From Sphaerotilus hippei (GTDB lineage: Bacteria; Pseudomonadota; Gammaproteobacteria; Burkholderiales; Burkholderiaceae_C): a stretch of DNA of 64,000 nucleotides. This document shows positions 59,855 to 64,000 of this stretch, piece after piece. The notes beneath the pieces are model-generated. The model was not told the DNA's origin. It saw only the letters and a list, made by a program, of their open reading frames with translations, and ran no database searches. The stretch is from contig NZ_QJJS01000004.1 in the NCBI RefSeq assembly GCF_003201595.1, positions 147,862 to 211,861 of the forward strand, in the 5' to 3' direction. The number at the start of each line of letters is the position of its first letter. Positions within the stretch are counted from its first letter, which is position 1. Position numbers and translations under genes: made by a program.

Positions 59855-59940
59855 GGCAGCCACCGCGGAACTGGCTCCGCCAGGCCGCTGGTGGCGCCCC
59901 CTGGAGGGGGAGCGCCGCAGGCGCTTCGGGGGTGGGCCCA
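59855..59940 (+). repeat. Palindromic intergenic repeat (family 2), longest copy
   Basis: Order: gcagccaccgcggaact, ggctccgccaggccgctgg, tggcgccccctggaggg, ggagcgccgcaggcgcttcg, ggggtgggcc. It aligns over its whole length with the minus-oriented copy at 32122-32205. It fills most of the gap between two minus-strand genes, gudD and a Bug receptor. Confidence 0.8.
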
Positions 59941-59941
59941 A

Positions 59942-60907
59942 TCAATCCGCGGTGATCCTGCGGGTCTCGATGAGCTGCTTCCAGCGCGCGTTCTCCCTGG
60001 CCTGGAAGGCGGCGAACTGCTCGGGCGTGTTGCCGACGATCTCCAGGCCCACCGAGGTGAACTGCTGCCTGACCTTGGGGTCGGCCAGCGCGGCCTGCAG
60101 GGCCTCGCTCATCTTGCTGCGGATGTCGGCGGGCAGGCCCTTGGGCGCGACGATGGCCTGCCACGAATACACGTCGGCGCCCTTCACGCCGGCCTCGGCC
60201 AGCGTGGGCACCTGGGGCAGCACCGGCGAGCGCTTGTCGCCGGTGACGGCCAGGGCCTTGAGCTTGCCGGCGTTGATGTGCTGCAGCACCGCGTTGACGT
60301 TCTGGAACGAGGCCTCCACCTGGCCGCCGAGCAGGTCGGAGATGGCCGGCGCGCCGCCCTTGTAGGGGATGTGCAGGCCGCTGGTGGCGGTCTGCAGCCA
60401 GAACAGCTCGACGGTGAGGTGGTCGGACGAGCCGTTGCCCGACGAGGCGAAGCTCATCTTGTCGGGCACGGCCTTCATCTGGGCGATCACGTCGGCCACG
60501 CTCCTGTGCGGCGAGGTGGCCGGCACCACCAACACGTTGGGCGCCTGCACCAGCACGCTCAGCGCATCGAAGTCCTTGCCTGCGTCATAGGGCACGTTCT
60601 TCATCAGGTGGGGCGCAACCACCAGCGGGCCCAGCGAGGTCACCAGGAAGGTGTGGCCGTCGGGCGGCGAGCGCTTGACCTGCGCGGCGCCGATCGTGCC
60701 GGTGGCCCCGGCCTTGTTCTCCACGACGAAGGTCTGCGCCAGACGCTCCTGCAGCCGGGTGGCCAGGGTGCGGGCGACGGTGTCGGTCGATCCACCGGGC
60801 GGAAAGGGCACGACCAGGGTGACCGGCCGGGCGGGCCAGGTCTGCGCCTGCGACGCACTGGCCAGCAGGGCCAGGACACAGGCGGACATCAGCATCTTGA
60901 ACTTCAC
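59942..60907 (-). CDS. Bug/TctC-family periplasmic receptor
   Basis: A 321-residue receptor with signal peptide LMSACVLALLASASQAQ and family blocks WPARPVTLVVPFPPGGSTDT, VVENKAGATGTIG and SPPDGHTFLV. It is between gudD and kdgD and in the same direction, so it is likely to bind glucarate or galactarate. As with the others, no TctA/TctB is in the window. Confidence 0.9.
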   Translation of the reverse strand: MKFKMLMSACVLALLASASQAQTWPARPVTLVVPFPPGGSTDTVARTLATRLQERLAQTFVVENKAGATGTIGAAQVKRSPPDGHTFLVTSLGPLVVAPHLMKNVPYDAGKDFDALSVLVQAPNVLVVPATSPHRSVADVIAQMKAVPDKMSFASSGNGSSDHLTVELFWLQTATSGLHIPYKGGAPAISDLLGGQVEASFQNVNAVLQHINAGKLKALAVTGDKRSPVLPQVPTLAEAGVKGADVYSWQAIVAPKGLPADIRSKMSEALQAALADPKVRQQFTSVGLEIVGNTPEQFAAFQARENARWKQLIETRRITAD

Positions 60908-60989
60908 GGAACACTCCAGTGCTTCGGACTTCTGGGCGGGTGCGGCCCGCGCGCCGGCCGCACCCCTGACCTGCGGGGTGCAGGCCGGC

Positions 60990-61901
60990 TTACTGGGCGC
61001 CCAGCGGAGCCATCAGCGCACGCAGCTGCTCGACCTCGGCCGGCTTCAGGTCGCTCAGCGGCGGACGCACCGGGCCGGCGCCGTGGCCGATGACCGTGGC
61101 GCCGGCCTTCACGATCGACACCGCGTAGCCTTCACCCTGGTTGCGCAGCGCGATGTAGGGCAGGAAGAAGTCGCGGATCAGGCGGTCGCAGGTGGCGGTG
61201 TCACCGGCGGCATGGGCGTTGTAGAACTCCATCGCCGTCTTCGGGATGAAGTTGAACACCGCCGACGAGTACACCGGGCAGCCCATCGCCTTGTAGGCGC
61301 CGGCGAACAGCTCGGCCGTGGGCAGGCCGCCCAGGTAGGCAAAACGATCGCCCAGCGTCTGGCGGATGGCGACGAACTTCTCGATGTCGCCGAAGCCGTC
61401 CTTGAAGCCGATCAGGTTGGGGTTGCGCTCGGCCAGCACCAGCAGGCTCTGCGGCGTCAGGCGGCAGGCGCCGCGGTTGTAGACGATGACACCGATCTTC
61501 ACGCTCTGGCAGACCGCCGTCACGTGGTTGATCAGGCCTTCCTGGCTGGCTTCGGTCAGGTAGTGCGGCAGCAGCAGCACGCCCTGGGCACCCAGGCGTT
61601 CGGCTTCCTGCGCGTACTGGATGGCCAGCGTGGTGCCGCCACCGGCGCCGGCGATGATGGGCGTGCGGCCGCGGCAGGTGTCGAGCGCGACCTGGATGAC
61701 CTCGCTGTATTCCTTCGGCTCCAGCGAGAAGAACTCGCCCGTGCCACCGGCGGCGAACAGCGCCGAGGCGCCGTAGGGCTGCAGCCACTCCAGGCGATCG
61801 GCGAAGGGCTTGGGCGCGAACTTCAGCTGGTCGTCGAAGTCGGTCAGCGGGAAGGACAGCAGGCCCGATTGCAGGACGATCTTGAGGTCTTGGGGCGACA
61901 T
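60990..61901 (-). CDS. kdgD: 5-dehydro-4-deoxyglucarate dehydratase
   Basis: The 303-residue protein is a DapA-type lyase of exactly the usual KdgD length. Key sites are [14 protein letters not shown] (about 51-64), the tyrosine in [10 protein letters not shown] (about 142-151) and the Schiff-base lysine in [10 protein letters not shown] (about 167-176). It dehydrates and decarboxylates 5-dehydro-4-deoxyglucarate to 2,5-dioxopentanoate. The aldehyde dehydrogenase at 41023 can finish the route to 2-oxoglutarate. Start 61901 (MSPQDLK) follows ggag by 8 bp on the minus strand. First gene of the leftward hexarate operon. Confidence 0.93.
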   Translation of the reverse strand: MSPQDLKIVLQSGLLSFPLTDFDDQLKFAPKPFADRLEWLQPYGASALFAAGGTGEFFSLEPKEYSEVIQVALDTCRGRTPIIAGAGGGTTLAIQYAQEAERLGAQGVLLLPHYLTEASQEGLINHVTAVCQSVKIGVIVYNRGACRLTPQSLLVLAERNPNLIGFKDGFGDIEKFVAIRQTLGDRFAYLGGLPTAELFAGAYKAMGCPVYSSAVFNFIPKTAMEFYNAHAAGDTATCDRLIRDFFLPYIALRNQGEGYAVSIVKAGATVIGHGAGPVRPPLSDLKPAEVEQLRALMAPLGAQ

Positions 61902-61973
61902 GGCGTGAATCTCCGGAGCAGCAGATGGACAAGGGGGCGTGAGGGAGGCGGGGAGCAGGCTTGGGCCCGATCC

Positions 61974-61993
61974 GTTGTATGTCATCGTACAAC
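61974..61993. promoter_or_regulatory. Hexarate operator candidate 1
   Basis: gttgta-tgtcatcg-tacaac, arms of 6 bp, 73 bp before the kdgD start. Read on the minus strand it is gttgtacgatgacatacaac, which matches the element at 62169-62188 at 16 of 20 bases. The gap 61902-62247 (346 bp) has no gene; it holds both elements and the two promoters. Confidence 0.65.
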
Positions 61994-62168
61994 TAGAGCT
62001 GCCACTCGGCATCAGGGTTTGTGCGGAGACCCCAGATCGGGCGCCCTGCTGTTCCCGACGGCACTCTCCATACAGGAAGCAGGATGGATTCTGGTGCCGC
62101 GGTTTTTTGCGGCGATCTGGTGTTATCCCTAGGCGGTGGGTGGGGGTGAGGCATTAAAGTGAGGCATT

Positions 62169-62188
62169 GTTGTACGACGACTTATGAC
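62169..62188. promoter_or_regulatory. Hexarate operator candidate 2
   Basis: gttgtacgacgacttatgac, the plus-oriented partner of the element at 61974-61993, 60 bp before the Bug receptor start. Opposed copies next to each divergent start suggest one regulator, probably the FadR-type GntR protein at 55369. Confidence 0.6.
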
Positions 62189-62247
62189 GTGCGACCCAAT
62201 ATTTCCGGGCGGGACCCTGTTCACCCGACCCCCATCGGAGACTTTCC

Positions 62248-63216
62248 ATGCAACGTCGTTCCCTGATCGCCGGCCTGGCCCTGGCCGCCCTGCTGCCCTG
62301 TGTCCAGGCGCAGGACGCCTGGCCCGCCAAGCCCGTCAAGCTCATCGTCCCGTTCGCGCCGGGTGGCACCAGCGACATCCTGGGCCGGCTGATCGGCGAG
62401 AGGCTGCAGACCGCGCTCAAGCAGCCGGTGGTGGTCGAGAACCGGGCCGGCGCCGGCGGCGTGCTGGGCGCCGACGTGGTGGCCAAGTCGCCGGCCGACG
62501 GCTACACGCTGCTGCTGGGCACCATCGCCAGCCACGCCATCAATCCGGCAATGAAGGCCAGGATGCCCTACGACGCGCTGAAGGACTTCGCGCCCGTGGC
62601 CCTGCTGGGCAGCATCTCCAACGTGCTGCTGGTGGGCACCGACCAGCCCTTCAAGACGGTCAAGGAGCTGATCGCCGCGGCCAAGGCCCGACCCGACGGC
62701 ATCCCGTTCGGCTCGGCCGGGCTGGGCAGCTCGCAGCACCTGTCGGGCGAGCTGTTCAAGCTGCTGGCCGGTGCTGACCTCGCCCACGTGCCCTACAAGG
62801 GCAGCGCCCCGGCCATCCAGGACGTGATCGGCCACCAGATTCCCAGCAGCTTCGAGACCGTGACCGTCGCGCTGCCCCACATCCAGGCGGGCAAGGTGCG
62901 CGCGCTGGCCGTCACGTCGGCCCAGCGCAGCGCCGCCCTGCCCGGGGTGCCGACGATGCAGGAAGCCGGCGTGGCCGGATTCGACGTGGCGAGCTGGCAG
63001 GCCCTGTATGCGCCGGCCGGCACGCCCGCGGCCATCGTCACCCGCCTGAACGCCGAGGTGGAGAAGATCCTGGCCCAGCCCGAGGTCAAGACCCGCCTCG
63101 ATGCGCTGGGTCTGGTGCACACGCCGCAGACGCCGGCCCAGTTCGCCGACTACAACCGCAGCGAAGTGGCCAAATGGCAGCGTGTCGCTCGCGACGGCAA
63201 GGTCCAGCTGGACTGA
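62248..63216 (+). CDS. Bug/TctC-family periplasmic receptor
   Basis: A 322-residue receptor: signal peptide [19 protein letters not shown], then [33 protein letters not shown] and [11 protein letters not shown]. It is divergent from kdgD and precedes the galactarate dehydratase gene by 50 bp. Third receptor of this type within 6 kb; probably a hexarate binder. Confidence 0.9.
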   Translation: MQRRSLIAGLALAALLPCVQAQDAWPAKPVKLIVPFAPGGTSDILGRLIGERLQTALKQPVVVENRAGAGGVLGADVVAKSPADGYTLLLGTIASHAINPAMKARMPYDALKDFAPVALLGSISNVLLVGTDQPFKTVKELIAAAKARPDGIPFGSAGLGSSQHLSGELFKLLAGADLAHVPYKGSAPAIQDVIGHQIPSSFETVTVALPHIQAGKVRALAVTSAQRSAALPGVPTMQEAGVAGFDVASWQALYAPAGTPAAIVTRLNAEVEKILAQPEVKTRLDALGLVHTPQTPAQFADYNRSEVAKWQRVARDGKVQLD

Positions 63217-63266
63217 GCGCCCGCCCGAGCTGCCGCCCTGCCCGCGACCCGATCCGACCCGCCGCC

Positions 63267-64000
63267 ATGACCACCACACCATCCCCGATCACCGCCCGCC
63301 CGCCGCTGACGCTGCGCATGCACCCCGACGACAACGTCGCCATCGTCGCCAACGACGGCGGCCTGCCGGCGGGCACCGTGCTGCCCGAGGGCGTGCCCGG
63401 TGCCGGCCTGGTGCTGATCGACCGGGTGCCGCAAGGCCACAAGGTGGCGCTGGTCGACCTCGCCGAGGGCGAGGTGGTGCGGCGCTACGACGTGCCCATC
63501 GGCTACGCGCTCAAGGCCATCCCGGCCGGCAGCTGGGTGCACGAGCGCCTGCTGCAGATGCCGGCCGCCCGGGCGCTCGAGGGCCTGCCGATGGCCACCG
63601 TGAAGGCCGCCGAGCTGCCCCCGCTCACCGGCCGCACCTTCCAGGGCTACCGCAACGCCGATGGCTCGGTGGGAACACGCAACATCCTGGCCATCACCAC
63701 CACCGTGCAATGCGTGGCCGGCGTGGTGGCCCAGGCGGTGGCGCGCATCAAGGCCGAGCTGCTGCCGCACTACCCGAACGTCGACGACGTGATCGGCCTG
63801 GAGCACAGCTACGGCTGCGGCGTGGCCATCGACGCGCCCGACGCGGTGATCCCGATCCGCACGCTCAAGCACATCTCGCTGAACCCCAACTTCGGCGGCG
63901 AGGTGATGGTGGTGAGCCTGGGCTGCGAGAAGCTGCAACCCGACCGCCTGCTGCCGCCGGGCTCCTTCCCGATCCAGGATGAGCGCGACGCCACGCTCGG
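63267..64000 (+). CDS. garD: Galactarate dehydratase, N-terminal part (3' end outside window)
   Basis: The frame is open from ATG 63267 to the window end (244 codons). It shows an SAF-type N-terminal domain ([23 protein letters not shown], 18-80) and the start of the UxaA/GarD core: [13 protein letters not shown] (about 129-141), [28 protein letters not shown]. These blocks identify the GarD/altronate dehydratase family, and GarD is favoured by the hexarate context. It would make the same product as glucarate dehydratase from galactarate. Confidence 0.88.
   Translation, partial: MTTTPSPITARPPLTLRMHPDDNVAIVANDGGLPAGTVLPEGVPGAGLVLIDRVPQGHKVALVDLAEGEVVRRYDVPIGYALKAIPAGSWVHERLLQMPAARALEGLPMATVKAAELPPLTGRTFQGYRNADGSVGTRNILAITTTVQCVAGVVAQAVARIKAELLPHYPNVDDVIGLEHSYGCGVAIDAPDAVIPIRTLKHISLNPNFGGEVMVVSLGCEKLQPDRLLPPGSFPIQDERDATL

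Noticed and set aside
1-64000. CRISPR array, tRNA or rRNA genes, prophage or integrase
   Set aside because: No regularly spaced repeats, no cloverleaf or rRNA-like sequence and no integrase motifs were noticed on reading; weak tRNA-like folds cannot be excluded without a covariance search.

Overview
The window reads as a chromosomal segment of a high-GC betaproteobacterium, most likely order Burkholderiales (Comamonadaceae or the Leptothrix/Ideonella/Sphaerotilus group). The clues are strong GC-rich codon bias, dense short-gap operons, several Bug/TctC solute receptors, DUF1302/DUF1329 pairs, an IclR-SMP-30 fusion regulator and a guanidine carboxylase operon. No rRNA, tRNA, CRISPR array, integrase or intact insertion sequence was seen. 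Genus placement is inference.

Layout. 1-231 is the 3' end of an RND/MMPL-type permease; 147 bp of it recur exactly inside a complete paralogue at 8642-8788. 241-1814 is a hipBA toxin-antitoxin pair behind a perfect palindrome. 1820-2767 (minus) is a SAM methyltransferase. 3006-5005 pairs a photoactive-yellow-protein-like PAS protein with a PAS histidine kinase. 5181-13022 is a plus-strand run: YCF48-like exported protein, RND permease, MFS transporter, cyclase-family hydrolase, cupin, SDR and a broken fumarylacetoacetate hydrolase gene. 13063-15137 (minus) is a VanAB-type Rieske demethylase/oxygenase with a divergent TetR regulator. 15996-16970 (minus) is a LysR regulator divergent from a long plus-strand catabolic region (17352-35878) that ends in a strong intrinsic terminator.

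The catabolic region is the main attraction. After a DUF1302/DUF1329 envelope pair it holds the same four-enzyme module twice: FrsA-like alpha/beta hydrolase, two-domain extradiol-type VOC dioxygenase, small Rieske ferredoxin and FAD monooxygenase (20484-24232 and 31187-35066, in different order). Between the copies lie a VOC protein, a HisD-like dehydrogenase, an SDR, a fumarylacetoacetate hydrolase, a phytoene-desaturase-like flavoprotein and an NAD-dependent epimerase-like protein. The gene content resembles the fde flavonoid (naringenin) degradation locus of Herbaspirillum seropedicae, so a plant polyphenol A-ring cleavage pathway is the leading hypothesis. One hydrolase copy carries an in-frame insertion of palindromic repeat sequence.

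36214-39177 is a small polyol/tetronate-type operon (Hyi/OtnI-like isomerase, Gfo/Idh/MocA dehydrogenase, LacI regulator) behind twin identical 14-bp palindromes. 39206-42495 holds an IclR-SMP-30 fusion divergent from an alpha-ketoglutaric semialdehyde dehydrogenase. 43425-53933 (minus) is a complete guanidine-utilisation operon: ABC transporter, two carboxyguanidine deiminase-type subunits, guanidine/urea carboxylase and allophanate hydrolase, headed by a recognisable guanidine-I (ykkC) riboswitch at about 53996-54145.

54338-64000 is a hexarate locus: hydroxyacid dehydrogenase, FadR-type GntR regulator, exported SMP-30 lactonase-like protein, glucarate dehydratase, 5-dehydro-4-deoxyglucarate dehydratase, three Bug receptors and the start of galactarate dehydratase. 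Two related 20-bp operator candidates flank its divergent promoters. Together with the semialdehyde dehydrogenase at 41023, the glucarate/galactarate to 2-oxoglutarate route is encoded within the window.

At least two families of palindromic repeat sit in the gaps between genes.
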